From positions 1 to 64,000 of the forward strand of contig CAZJLP010000004.1 in NCBI GenBank assembly GCA_964546955.1: a stretch of DNA of 64,000 bases, in the 5' to 3' direction. A program made the position numbers and the translations under genes. Positions 25,103-36,001 of this stretch are shown here, in pieces. Within the stretch, counting starts at the first letter, position 1. Each line of letters opens with the position of its first letter. The notes below the pieces were generated by a model. It saw nothing but the letters and a program-made list of their open reading frames with translations, made no database searches and had not been told where the DNA came from. The DNA is from CAZJLP01 sp964546955. GTDB lineage: Bacteria > Verrucomicrobiota > Verrucomicrobiia > Opitutales > Opitutaceae.

Positions 25103-25780
25103 CTAGGCCTGAATGGACCTGTTTTTGTTTTTCGTCGCCCTCACGTAAAGGGCCGCTGCTTGCGCGCGACGTTTCACGTGCAACTTCTCGAAGACGTTGC
25201 CCAGATAGTTCTTTACGGTGTTGTCGCTAAGCCCCAAGTCCTCGGCAATTTCGCGGTTGGTCTTGCCGCGAACGACCAGCTCCAACACCTTTTTCTCCTG
25301 TGGTGAAAGGCTCGTAAACTTCGAGCTGTCCTCCTGATTAGGGGACCTAACCATCGCCAAAACCCTCGAGGTCAGATCGGGGCTGAGAATGGATTCGCCG
25401 GCTGCGATTCGCTCCACCGCGTCGATCAAGCCGGCGGGGTCCACATCCTTCATCAGATAACCGTGGGTGCCGGCGTTGATGGCTTCATAGACAAAATTGT
25501 CGTCGATGAACGAGGTGAGTACGAGGATGCGTGTCGACGGCAGCTTTTTTAGGATCTCGCGACAGGCTTCAAAACCGTAGCCGTCGGGCAGCCGCAAATC
25601 GAGCACCACGACGTCGGGTTTCAGCCGCAGACATTCAGCGATTCCTTCGATCACCGAGCCCGCTTCGCCCACGACGTTCAGCAATCTCTTGCCGCGATGG
25701 CGGTCCAATACGGATTTGATGCCCTGGCGAACCAGGACACTATCGTCGACCAGGACTACGCGGACTTCGGGGGGATTCAT
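25103..25780 (-). CDS. NarL/LuxR-family response regulator
   Basis: 225 residues from the ATG at 25778-25780, two bases after the kinase stop. The receiver domain has VVLVDDSVLVRQG, the phospho-acceptor Asp61 in DVVVLDLRLPDGYGF, and a C-terminal LuxR helix-turn-helix (FTSLSPQEKKVLELVVRGKT, then NREIAEDLGLSDNTVKNYLG). Partner of the upstream sensor kinase. A 7-bp hairpin (GGCCTAG/CTAGGCC, 25093-25109) overlaps its stop codon; the pseudopilin operon begins 70 bases downstream on the same strand and may be its target, but this is inference. The frame extends 24 codons upstream into the kinase; those are not used. Confidence 0.93.
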   Translation of the reverse strand: MNPPEVRVVLVDDSVLVRQGIKSVLDRHRGKRLLNVVGEAGSVIEGIAECLRLKPDVVVLDLRLPDGYGFEACREILKKLPSTRILVLTSFIDDNFVYEAINAGTHGYLMKDVDPAGLIDAVERIAAGESILSPDLTSRVLAMVRSPNQEDSSKFTSLSPQEKKVLELVVRGKTNREIAEDLGLSDNTVKNYLGNVFEKLHVKRRAQAAALYVRATKNKNRSIQA

Positions 25781-25782
25781 CG

Positions 25783-27372
25783 TCAAAGGGGACTTGAGGA
25801 AGGCACCACAACCTTCGCATGCAAACCGCCGGGCGCGGGTGTAATCTGGCATTTCAAGCCCGCGTTTCGCAGAGCGATCGCCGCTTCTTCAAGGCCCCGC
25901 CGGCCGCCACTCAACGACGATCCCGCCCCGCTGCCCGCTTCGTTGATGTCGACCGCGATCGTGTCTCCTTCGGCTCGCAGCCCGATCACAATGCGCTCGC
26001 TCCGACGTTCGCGCAGACAATGATCCAGCAACTCCCGAAGAAACTGGAGAATCGCCACGCGCAATTCGAGAGAGAGCCGGGCGGCGGCGACGTCGTCCAC
26101 GTCCAGCGTCAATTCGACCTCTTTAATGGTCGAACGCATCGTGATGACGAGATCGTCGATCGCTTGAGAGAACTGCTTCTGGCGCGCGGCGGTGGGCTCG
26201 AGCTCGGTGATGAAAGCGCGCACGCGTCGGATCGTCTCGTTCAAGAGAGTCCGTATGTCGTCGAGCCGAGCCTCCGCCGCGCCGGGATTCTCGCGCAGGG
26301 CGTTTTTCGCCGCCACTAGCCCCATCCCGCCCGCATAGAGCGATTGTATAACCCCGTCGTGAAGGTCCCGGCCGAGCCTGACTCGTTCCTCGACGGCCAA
26401 AGTCAGTTCCTGCTGGTTCTGTTCGAGCGCAGCGCGCTCTGCAAATTGCCGCTGCAGCAAACGCGCAATTTCCCCATTTTCGTCGCGTCGCTCGGTCAAG
26501 GAATCGATTCGCTCCCCATCCTGTGTTTGCAAGCTCGCCGCAAGTTTCCGGTAGGGTCGAAGGACCCAGGCATCGAGACAGATAAAAACAAGGCCGAACG
26601 AGAGGAAACCTTGAGCGATCAGGATCGCGAGCTCCTGCTGATTGAATTCATCGGCTTTGGCCGAGAGCGCGCGAACATTGTCGACCTCCAGCACCGCAAT
26701 GCGCGCGCCTTCCAAATTGCGGAGCGTCGCGCTAACCCGGGGCGACGGATTCGATCCGGCGCTCGAAGTCAGGTCCAGCGCGACTGTCTCTTGCATCAGG
26801 TGGCCGATCGTATCGAGATGAGTTTTGTCCCAGTGCCTCAGGGCGACGAGCCAGCCTTTAGGATTGCTTGATCGCGCCGCGTCCGCGGAGGGCTGAATGG
26901 GAGCGGCCTGCACATCGTACACGTCGGCGCCGACCCGCACGAAGAAATGAGCAAAAGGACTGCCTTTTACCGTCGCGAGGAGGGACGATCCGTTAATCGC
27001 TCCGAGCGCCGTCGGCGGGGCGGAGGCCGCTTTTTCCTCGAAGACGACCGTCCCGTCGGGTCGGTAGACGATCACTGAACTCAGGCGAAAGGTGTCAAGG
27101 CTGGCTGTCAGGTTGATCTTCGCCCAGTCCGCCGACGGATTGCCGACGAAAGTCACCATGTCGTCCCACAAAGAATAATCGCGCGCAAACTGGGAAAGCG
27201 GATAACGCGTGAGGTCGAGGACGCGGTCGAGCAGTACCTGCCTTTGTTCTCGCTCCTCCTGCCGCAGCTGGGCTACTTCCCGTTCATGGGTGTCTCGGAT
27301 CCAGACGACCGATGCGCCGAAACCGATACCCAGCGCCGCAAAAAGGAGGATAAAGCGGTTGTGGAGGGTCAT
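25783..27372 (-). CDS. CHASE4-domain sensor histidine kinase (NarX/HisKA_3 type)
   Basis: 529 residues. An N-terminal membrane helix (FILLFAALGIGFGASVVWI) is followed by a periplasmic CHASE4-like sensor (RYPLSQFARDYSLWDDMVTF), a second helix (ILIAQGFLSFGLVFICLDAWVL), then the HisKA_3 dimerisation domain with the phospho-His near residue 337 in RLGRDLHDGVIQSLYAGG. A HATPase region follows (FLRELLDHCLRERRSERIVI, then VDINEAGSGAGSSL). The usual N-box is weak. It is the first gene of the pair, and the response regulator starts 2 bases after its stop. Confidence 0.9.
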   Translation of the reverse strand: MTLHNRFILLFAALGIGFGASVVWIRDTHEREVAQLRQEEREQRQVLLDRVLDLTRYPLSQFARDYSLWDDMVTFVGNPSADWAKINLTASLDTFRLSSVIVYRPDGTVVFEEKAASAPPTALGAINGSSLLATVKGSPFAHFFVRVGADVYDVQAAPIQPSADAARSSNPKGWLVALRHWDKTHLDTIGHLMQETVALDLTSSAGSNPSPRVSATLRNLEGARIAVLEVDNVRALSAKADEFNQQELAILIAQGFLSFGLVFICLDAWVLRPYRKLAASLQTQDGERIDSLTERRDENGEIARLLQRQFAERAALEQNQQELTLAVEERVRLGRDLHDGVIQSLYAGGMGLVAAKNALRENPGAAEARLDDIRTLLNETIRRVRAFITELEPTAARQKQFSQAIDDLVITMRSTIKEVELTLDVDDVAAARLSLELRVAILQFLRELLDHCLRERRSERIVIGLRAEGDTIAVDINEAGSGAGSSLSGGRRGLEEAAIALRNAGLKCQITPAPGGLHAKVVVPSSSPL

Positions 27373-27493
27373 GGAGCAACGGCGCTGCGCGCGCCGGTCA
27401 CGGAGGGTGCTTCACCTCCAACTCTGGGACAACCGTATTTTCGCGGTTGGGCCGCGTGGTTGCGCCGTCGGCGAGTCTGAACGTAAAGGGGAA

Positions 27494-28657
27494 TCAACTT
27501 TTTGCGGATTCGACCTCGAGGAGGACGGCATCGAGGAGGTTTTCGGCGAGATACGTGTGGGTCACATGGCCATAGCCTCCGATGCCCCAGGTGATACCCC
27601 ACGAGTTTTTGTAGATAAAGACCGTGTCCTCGATCCGCCCAGTCGAATTCTTGTAGCCGACAACCGTGACCGCGTGCCCATATTCGGGCACCCCTTTCTG
27701 CCCGTGGAGATAACCCGAGCGGGCGGTGTGTTCGTGCGGCCAGCGAATTCCAATCGCGATAGGGGTGCCCGCGTTCAGAGCGTGGACGAGATTCGCAATG
27801 ACGGTCTGTGGGTCGCGGCCGGGCACGGAATGGATAAAGACCCGGCGTCGCGTGCGCGCTTCGGTCAAGATTTCCTCAGGTGGATCTTCGGTGATTCCCG
27901 CGCCTTTCCGATAGCCCATCCGGCTCTGCGCCACGACCCCATACGTCCGAAGCGCCCCGACGACTTCCTTGAGCGTGTAGCCTTCGTCCACGTAGTCGTC
28001 CGCTGTCGCGGATGGAAGCACCGTCTTCACCCCACCCAGAGATTGGCCGAGCGCTTTGCGCGTGGCCCAGATCAGGTACTCCTCCGAGAATTTTTCCGGC
28101 GTCCCGGTCAACGACGCATTTTGAAACTCGAGCGCGCTCACCACGGCGAAAACGGCGCAACTGGGACGACGACCTTGATCCTTAACTTCTAGCCCGAGGG
28201 TATGAAATTGGGGTCGGAGATCGACGTCCCGAAATTCTGGCGGCTTTCCAAACTCGTGTAGCAGCTGTTCAAACCGCGAATCTGCATGGGTCGGCTGGGC
28301 CTTCCGGGCTTTCGCCTCGAGGCGCCGCCGTTCGAGGGCTTTGGCGCTGGCTTCCTTCAGCGCTGCTTCCGCGGACGCCTCGGCCGCGGGGTCGTAGCGA
28401 AAACGCGCCTGCCACTCGGGCGACAAGTCCCGCAATTGCACGGAGGACAATCCCCCTGCGTGCAGGAAAGTGAGGGTGCGCGGAGTAACGCTCCGGATCC
28501 GGACTCCCGTGAAAGTAACCTTTCCAACGGGCAAAGACTCGATGGCAGCCCCCGGGCCAAGGTGGGCTGGACCGTTTTCAGCCGCTGCGCTTACGAAAGT
28601 AGCTAGCCACAAAAGCGTCGCCCATCCCAACCAGCAGCGTAGGTAAAAGCAGGACAT
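27494..28657 (-). CDS. Papain-family (C1A) cysteine peptidase, secreted
   Basis: 387 residues with a signal peptide (GWATLLWLATFVSAAAE). A small N-terminal beta domain (residues 35-80) and an Ala/Glu/Arg-rich linker helix (about 90-125) precede the peptidase. All catalytic residues are visible: Gln161 and Cys167 in VKDQGRRPSCAVFAVVSALE, His328 in EYGHAVTVVGYKN, Asn351 in YKNSWGITWGIGGYG. It has no typical propeptide inhibitor motif (ERFNIN). Papain-like enzymes are uncommon in bacteria but recurrent in Verrucomicrobiota. Substrate unknown. Confidence 0.92.
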   Translation of the reverse strand: MSCFYLRCWLGWATLLWLATFVSAAAENGPAHLGPGAAIESLPVGKVTFTGVRIRSVTPRTLTFLHAGGLSSVQLRDLSPEWQARFRYDPAAEASAEAALKEASAKALERRRLEAKARKAQPTHADSRFEQLLHEFGKPPEFRDVDLRPQFHTLGLEVKDQGRRPSCAVFAVVSALEFQNASLTGTPEKFSEEYLIWATRKALGQSLGGVKTVLPSATADDYVDEGYTLKEVVGALRTYGVVAQSRMGYRKGAGITEDPPEEILTEARTRRRVFIHSVPGRDPQTVIANLVHALNAGTPIAIGIRWPHEHTARSGYLHGQKGVPEYGHAVTVVGYKNSTGRIEDTVFIYKNSWGITWGIGGYGHVTHTYLAENLLDAVLLEVESAKS

Positions 28658-28754
28658 TCCTCAGCGTGTCCCGGCCGGTCCTGATCCACAACGGGTTAAG
28701 TGTTAAGCGGACGTGAAAAGCCGCACGAGCCCAGGCGGCCTGGCGGGGGAATAG

Positions 28755-28783
28755 AAAACCCGGCGGGAAAATTCCAGCCGGGT
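28755..28783 (-). terminator. Intrinsic terminator after the aldolase gene
   Basis: On the minus strand, ACCCGGC pairs with GCCGGGT (stem 28758-28764 with 28777-28783), with an inner GGAA/TTCC, followed by TTTT. It is 23 bases past the aldolase stop. Confidence 0.8.
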
Positions 28784-28806
28784 CGGAAAGAGCCGATCTG
28801 CTGTGC

Positions 28807-29757
28807 TTACTTGCCGAGGCTCCTGCGCAGATCGGTCAGCTGATTGGCCGAACCGAGGAGCTGGTTGCGGCTCGCGATGAACTTCGCGTACTCCTCGATG
28901 AAGATTTTGCCGGGAGGGCGGAAATCGAACTCGCCCGGCTTGTCGCGGAAGAATTCGCGGTGAACGCGCGTCCACACCAACCGCCCATCGGTGTCGATGT
29001 TGACCTTCGTTACACCGAGCTTGGCGGCGGGGAGGTACTCGTTCACGTCGACGCCCATCGAATCCTTGATCTGGCCGCCTGCTGCATTGATGCGGTCGAC
29101 TTCCTCTTTCGGGACCGACGAGGAGCCGTGCATGACCAAAGGGAAACCGGGGAGGCGGGCCTTGATCTTCTCCAGGACATCAAAGTGAAGCGACTGTTTG
29201 CCTTTGAATTTGAAGGCGCCGTGGCTGGTGCCGATTGCGCAGGCGAGAGAGTCGCAGCCTGTCCGTTTAACGAACTGCTCGGCTTCCTCCGGATCGGTCA
29301 AACAAGCGTGCCCTTCTTCAACTTTGATGTCTTCTTCCACGCCGCCCAGCATGCCGAGCTCGGCTTCGACCGAAATGCCCTTCTTGTGCGCCCGATCCAC
29401 CACCCGTTTGGTGATTTCGATGTTCTTGTCGAAGGGATCGTGCGAAGCGTCGATCATGACCGAGCTGAAAAAGCCTGAATCGATGCAATCGTAGCAGGTC
29501 TCTTCATCGCCGTGGTCGAGGTGAACGGCAAAGATGGCCTCGGGAAAAATATCGCTGGCGGCGCGAATGATCGCCTCGAGCATGCGTTTGTCGGTGTATT
29601 TCCGCGCACCCTTGGAGATCTGGATGATGAACGGCGCCTGCGACTGGATGCAGCCCTTGAAGAGGCCCATGGCCTGCTCGGCGTTGTTGATGTTGTACGC
29701 ACCCACGGCGTATTTGCCGTAGGCGTGCTTGAAGAGCTGCGCGGTCGTGACGATCAT
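28807..29757 (-). CDS. fba: Class II fructose-bisphosphate aldolase
   Basis: Zinc-dependent aldolase of glycolysis and gluconeogenesis. 316 residues with the class II signatures FAVHLDHGDEE (Asp81 and zinc ligand His82), SVEAELGMLGGVEED, LACAIGTSHGAFKF and LVMHGSSSVPKEEVD. The C-terminal region KVNIDTDGRLVWTRVHREFF carries the substrate-phosphate site. Motif spacing is closer to the longer class IIB enzymes. Monocistronic, with its own terminator. Confidence 0.96.
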   Translation of the reverse strand: MIVTTAQLFKHAYGKYAVGAYNINNAEQAMGLFKGCIQSQAPFIIQISKGARKYTDKRMLEAIIRAASDIFPEAIFAVHLDHGDEETCYDCIDSGFFSSVMIDASHDPFDKNIEITKRVVDRAHKKGISVEAELGMLGGVEEDIKVEEGHACLTDPEEAEQFVKRTGCDSLACAIGTSHGAFKFKGKQSLHFDVLEKIKARLPGFPLVMHGSSSVPKEEVDRINAAGGQIKDSMGVDVNEYLPAAKLGVTKVNIDTDGRLVWTRVHREFFRDKPGEFDFRPPGKIFIEEYAKFIASRNQLLGSANQLTDLRRSLGK

Positions 29758-29843
29758 GGCGAAAACGGTAAAGATCGACCGTATCGGGTCAGCGCGACGC
29801 GGTACAAGCGGAATCTAGTGCCTGGGCTGCGCTGGACGGGGAG

Positions 29844-30017
29844 ATTGCTCATTTCTTGTCCCTCAGTGCTCATTTTTTGTTTTGGGAAGGGGAGGGCAGA
29901 GGATTTCTGAGCGCCTATTGCTCGAAGCGGCGGGGTGCAGAGGCCCGGGCCTACCTTTCGTCGCTAAGTCCGCAGGCGCCCATCGTGCGCTTGCGCCAAA
30001 TGAGAAATGAGTATTCC
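29844..30017. repeat. Palindromic element with period-7 arms (CTCATTT type)
   Basis: The left arm (29844-29879) reads CTCATTT, CTTGTCC, CTCAGTG, CTCATTT. The right arm (29998-30017) is the mirror of CTCATTT, CTCATTT. The 120-base loop contains GC-rich sequence (GAGGCCCGGGCCTACC). The element fills most of the 281-base gap between the aldolase start and the next gene's end; I see no gene there. Confidence 0.7.
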
Positions 30018-30038
30018 CCCCCTATCGGTCCGCCCGGT

Positions 30039-31154
30039 TCACTTCGCCGGCGGGGTCGTGGTGGCCGTCTTGCTCTGCGGCTGCGTCGCCTGACGGAACA
30101 TGTCTCGGATCTGGCGTTGGGCCTTCTGCTCGGCTTGAAGTTGCTGCAGTGCGGCGAGCTGCTGGGGATTCAACACGGTCGCAGCCTGTTGGACAGCCGC
30201 GTCGGAAATGGCGCGGCCTGCGCCGCCCCAATTCTCGCCGCCGCCAAAGCCGCCTCCGCCCACGCGGCCCCCGGCGGCCTGGTTGCCGTTAGTCGTGCCG
30301 GTGGTGGGGCGAGGCACCGGATTTGCCGCTAAAATGTTCACGAGTTGCTGTGACTGCTGGTCCTGCAGTCCTCCGCCCAAGTAGCTCAACCGGCGGTCGA
30401 GTTGCTCGACCAGTCCTCGTTGCACCGCGGTCTGTTCGTAGTGCTTGTACTGATCGTAAACGCTCTCGCCGAGAGTTGATTTGATACTCTGGTCGATCTC
30501 CGCGTTGGCTTGATCGACAAGCTTCCGAATATCATCCGCGTGCTCGCGCTGATTCAGTCCTTTTTCCCGCGCGGCCTGGGCCACATCGCGGTACGTGTTC
30601 TGTTTCTCGGCGAGCAGCCCTTTGAGTTTGTCGAGATCCGCGCCGTTCAATTTCAGGCTTTTGAACAGACCGCTATAACGCTCATCCAGCTGCGCTTTTT
30701 GCTGCATGGAGACAAGCCGGGCAAATTCCGGATTTTTTGTCATGAGCTCATTGATGCTCGTGCCGGCCCGGCGGCCGCCTTCGCCGCGCTGACCGCGGTC
30801 GGGAGGCCGATTGGCCACGGCCGGTGTCGCCGGCCTCGCCTCGGGCATTGCCGCGAGAGGATCGCCGGAGGACGCCATTCGCGCGGCTAGGTCGTCCTCC
30901 AATTCATGCTGGCGGCGCTCAGCGTCGGTGATCCGCTGCAGCAACGCTGCCCGCTCCTGATCGAGCTTCTTTTCGAATGAGGCCTGCAAATCCAAATAGG
31001 CTTCGTGCTGACGCCAGGCTAGCCCCCCGGCAATCACGGTCGTCAGGGCGAAAAAAGGGACTAACAGTTTGCGGAGTGACACAGAGGGTAAGACGCAGTC
31101 GGCCCCGAAAGGTTTCGCCTGGACAGAGATGTCCGCGCGACCGCTCGGGCTCAC
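30039..31154 (-). CDS. Membrane-anchored coiled-coil hypothetical protein
   Basis: 371 residues from the ATG; a GTG at 31080-31082 (VSLRKLLVPFFALTTV) is a likely alternative start that puts the membrane helix at the N-terminus. After the helix comes a coiled coil (EAYLDLQASFEKKLDQERAA, LQRITDAERRQHELEDDLAA). A helical domain follows (TKNPEFARLVSMQQKAQLDE, GADLDKLKGLLAEKQNTYRD), and the C-terminal third is Gly/Asn/Gln-rich. I do not recognise the family. It is probably periplasmic and attached to the inner membrane. The helical core resembles the general layout of Spy-like or OmpH-like stress proteins, but I see no signature. Confidence 0.7.
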   Translation of the reverse strand: MSPSGRADISVQAKPFGADCVLPSVSLRKLLVPFFALTTVIAGGLAWRQHEAYLDLQASFEKKLDQERAALLQRITDAERRQHELEDDLAARMASSGDPLAAMPEARPATPAVANRPPDRGQRGEGGRRAGTSINELMTKNPEFARLVSMQQKAQLDERYSGLFKSLKLNGADLDKLKGLLAEKQNTYRDVAQAAREKGLNQREHADDIRKLVDQANAEIDQSIKSTLGESVYDQYKHYEQTAVQRGLVEQLDRRLSYLGGGLQDQQSQQLVNILAANPVPRPTTGTTNGNQAAGGRVGGGGFGGGENWGGAGRAISDAAVQQAATVLNPQQLAALQQLQAEQKAQRQIRDMFRQATQPQSKTATTTPPAK

Positions 31155-31216
31155 GGCAAGCGCCTCCCAGGATGCCCGACGGACCGACCCTTTGCGAAGG
31201 GGGTTCCCGACACGAT

Positions 31217-34021
<2,805 letters not shown>

Positions 34022-34055
34022 GTAACGCAGCCGTTATGGCGCGTCGCGTCGAATT

Positions 34056-34463
34056 TCAAGAATTAGTTTTGGGCGCGGGTGCTTCTTCACTCAATAAAAC
34101 GACGCGGTGGCCTTCGCGTTCGGCGGGTAAAATCAGCAATGAAACCCCCGTCGTTTCTGCGATCAATTCTGCGTCCGAAGCGATTTCGTAGCCCGGCGCG
34201 AGAGGCGCGGAAGGAGGAGAGGCCACGGCGGCGACCTGTGGCGCGCGAGGCCGCAGCCCGCGATCGGCACGTGGCTGAAGCGAGAGCGCCAGCACCAAAA
34301 CGATGGCGGCAGCCGCGGCCGCGACAGGTAAAAAACGCGTGACATGGCGGCGGCGGGCGACGCGCGCGGCATCCACCGCGAATCGACGGTAGGAGCCGTG
34401 CGACCAGTCTTCTTGGAAGGTATCGGCGACCAAACGTGTGTGAGGATCGGTATTTTTAGGCAT
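34056..34463 (-). CDS. Small membrane protein, probable anti-sigma factor
   Basis: 135 residues: a basic cytoplasmic N-terminus (DTFQEDWSHGSYRRFAVDAA) with about one membrane helix (FLPVAAAAAAIVLVLALSL, residues 44-62), then a Pro/Ala-rich periplasmic part. It overlaps the ECF sigma gene by 8 bases. The position and topology (cytoplasmic head, single helix, short outside part) are those of an anti-sigma, but there is no zinc motif or named domain, so the call rests on context. Confidence 0.65.
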   Translation of the reverse strand: MPKNTDPHTRLVADTFQEDWSHGSYRRFAVDAARVARRRHVTRFLPVAAAAAAIVLVLALSLQPRADRGLRPRAPQVAAVASPPSAPLAPGYEIASDAELIAETTGVSLLILPAEREGHRVVLLSEEAPAPKTNS

Positions 34464-35070
34464 CGCGGCGAAGGAGTAGGGTCAGCTTGTGGCGGAGCTG
34501 AACGCGGGCGCGAGTCAATCGGGATTCGACCGCCTTCGGAGAAACGGCGAGCGAGGCAGCGATCGTCTGCACCGCGCGTCCGTCGAAATACTTGTCCTCG
34601 AGCAGACGGCGATCCTCGGGCGGAAGCTCCGAGAGCGCTTGCGCTAACGCCGCCGATACCCGCGTATCGTGGTCGGGGGCGCTTTCATTCGATTCCGCGT
34701 CGGTGTCATGCCGGGCAATACGATCCCACCACGTACGGCGCCGGCGTCGACAATCGCAGAGCGCCGAGCGGCCGACAGCGCGCAGCCAACTGTTGAACAT
34801 GGGAAGCGAATCGCACCGCCGTACATGCCGTGCGACCCGCAGGTACGATTGCTGTAGTGCATCACCCGCGAGGTCGTGATCGCCGCACGCCGCGCCTAGC
34901 AGGAACCGAAAGAGGACGGGTCCGAACTCCTGGTGAAAGCGGGACCAGGCTAGGTCGTCCCCGCGTGCCAGCCGCGCGGTAAGATCCGCCAAATCGGACG
35001 GAACAACGGAGTTGTCCATCAAAGAGGCAGCAAGAAGGAGCGAAAGGGGCTCTGGTCGGGGTGCGGTCAC
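34456..35070 (-). CDS. ECF RNA polymerase sigma factor
   Basis: 204 residues from a GTG (35068-35070); an internal ATG at 35017-35019 (MDNSVVPSDLADLT) is the alternative. Region 2 has WSRFHQEFGPVLFRFLLGAA and LAGDALQQSYLRVARHVRRC; region 4 has LPPEDRRLLEDKYFDGRAVQ and TIAASLAVSPKAVESRLTRAR. The spacing to neighbours is tight: the GTG overlaps the upstream gene's TGA, and the anti-sigma-like gene overlaps its end. The three are one operon. Confidence 0.9.
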   Translation of the reverse strand: MTAPRPEPLSLLLAASLMDNSVVPSDLADLTARLARGDDLAWSRFHQEFGPVLFRFLLGAACGDHDLAGDALQQSYLRVARHVRRCDSLPMFNSWLRAVGRSALCDCRRRRRTWWDRIARHDTDAESNESAPDHDTRVSAALAQALSELPPEDRRLLEDKYFDGRAVQTIAASLAVSPKAVESRLTRARVQLRHKLTLLLRRDA

Positions 35071-35861
35071 TTCTTCGACTCAATTGCCGGGGAGGGCGGG
35101 GAAGTTTTTTCGTCGGCGTGTGAAAAGTGAGAGGGAGTTGGAGTTTTCAGGGAGCCGATTACCTTGCGTGTCACATCGAGGGCTTCCGTGCTTCCGGATA
35201 CCAACAGGATGGAGGTCGACGGATGAAACTTCAACTGCAGTCCATCAGGAGTGTGTGCAGGGTCCATTTCCCAGGCCAGGCGTATTGTCCCGATGATGTC
35301 GTCGATGGACTGCTCCTTTAGACTCCTCGAAAGCTGAAAGGACTCAAACCCCTTGCTGCGAGTGCGGGGTTTTTCGGGCGGTGTTTTTGCGAGGACGTAC
35401 ACGTTGTCTCCGGTGCGATTCAACGTGTACCCACGCGAACTGAGCAGAAAGCGAAGGGCGCCGGCCACGGCGTCCGGTTCTGCGTCTCGAATTTGGAACG
35501 GCGGCAACTCCATCTGAAGGTCGGCCTTCTCGCCGAGAATATTGAAACCCTGGCTTTCCGGCGGAACCGCCGCACAGAGCTGCGCGATCGTCCCGCCCGG
35601 GAAATTGATGCTCACTACCTTGGCCTTGGCCTGAGCTTTCTTGAATTCCCGCTCCATCACTTCGATCCGGGTGCGCATCTCGCGCACGTCCGGATGAGTA
35701 TCGCCTTTCGTTTCGCGCATGATTTCCAGCTCCATGCGCAGATGGCTCAGTTGGACCTCGCGCGGATCGACGTCGGAATATGCGGGCAACGCGACCACCA
35801 GGGCCGCGGCAGCGAGGACGGTGCGGAAGAAAAACAAAGGATGGAGTTTCATGGGCTTCAT
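35067..35861 (-). CDS. Secretin/STN-domain-like periplasmic protein
   Basis: 264 residues from MKPMKLHPLFFF; an ATG nine bases on is an alternative. It has a signal peptide (LFFFRTVLAAAALVVALPAYS), a helical segment (QLSHLRMELEIMRETKGDTH), then a secretin N-domain-like module (VVSINFPGGTIAQLCAAVPP, FNILGEKADLQMELPPFQIR) and a NolW-like repeat (LKFHPSTSILLVSGSTEALD). It has no beta-barrel. The gene heads a sigma and anti-sigma operon; STN domains are used in outer-membrane signalling in FecA-like systems, so a sensing role is possible but inferred. Confidence 0.7.
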   Translation of the reverse strand: MKPMKLHPLFFFRTVLAAAALVVALPAYSDVDPREVQLSHLRMELEIMRETKGDTHPDVREMRTRIEVMEREFKKAQAKAKVVSINFPGGTIAQLCAAVPPESQGFNILGEKADLQMELPPFQIRDAEPDAVAGALRFLLSSRGYTLNRTGDNVYVLAKTPPEKPRTRSKGFESFQLSRSLKEQSIDDIIGTIRLAWEMDPAHTPDGLQLKFHPSTSILLVSGSTEALDVTRKVIGSLKTPTPSHFSHADEKTSPPSPAIESKK

Positions 35862-35928
35862 CCTTGATACGCCGGAACCGGCCCAAATCCTTCTGCAATT
35901 TTTCTGGAGTGCCCAACGATGGGGCCGC

Positions 35929-35956
35929 AAAAAAGCCCTCCGCGGTGCGGAGGGCT
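35929..35956 (-). terminator. Intrinsic terminator after the aminotransferase gene
   Basis: A perfect 9-bp stem GCCCTCCGC/GCGGAGGGC with loop GGT, followed on the minus strand by six T. It lies about 45 bases past the aminotransferase stop and separates it from the secretin/sigma operon. Confidence 0.92.
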
Positions 35957-36001
35957 CAGGAGAATGATGGATTCTAATGGAGTTGGGCTTTTGAGCTCCA
36001 C

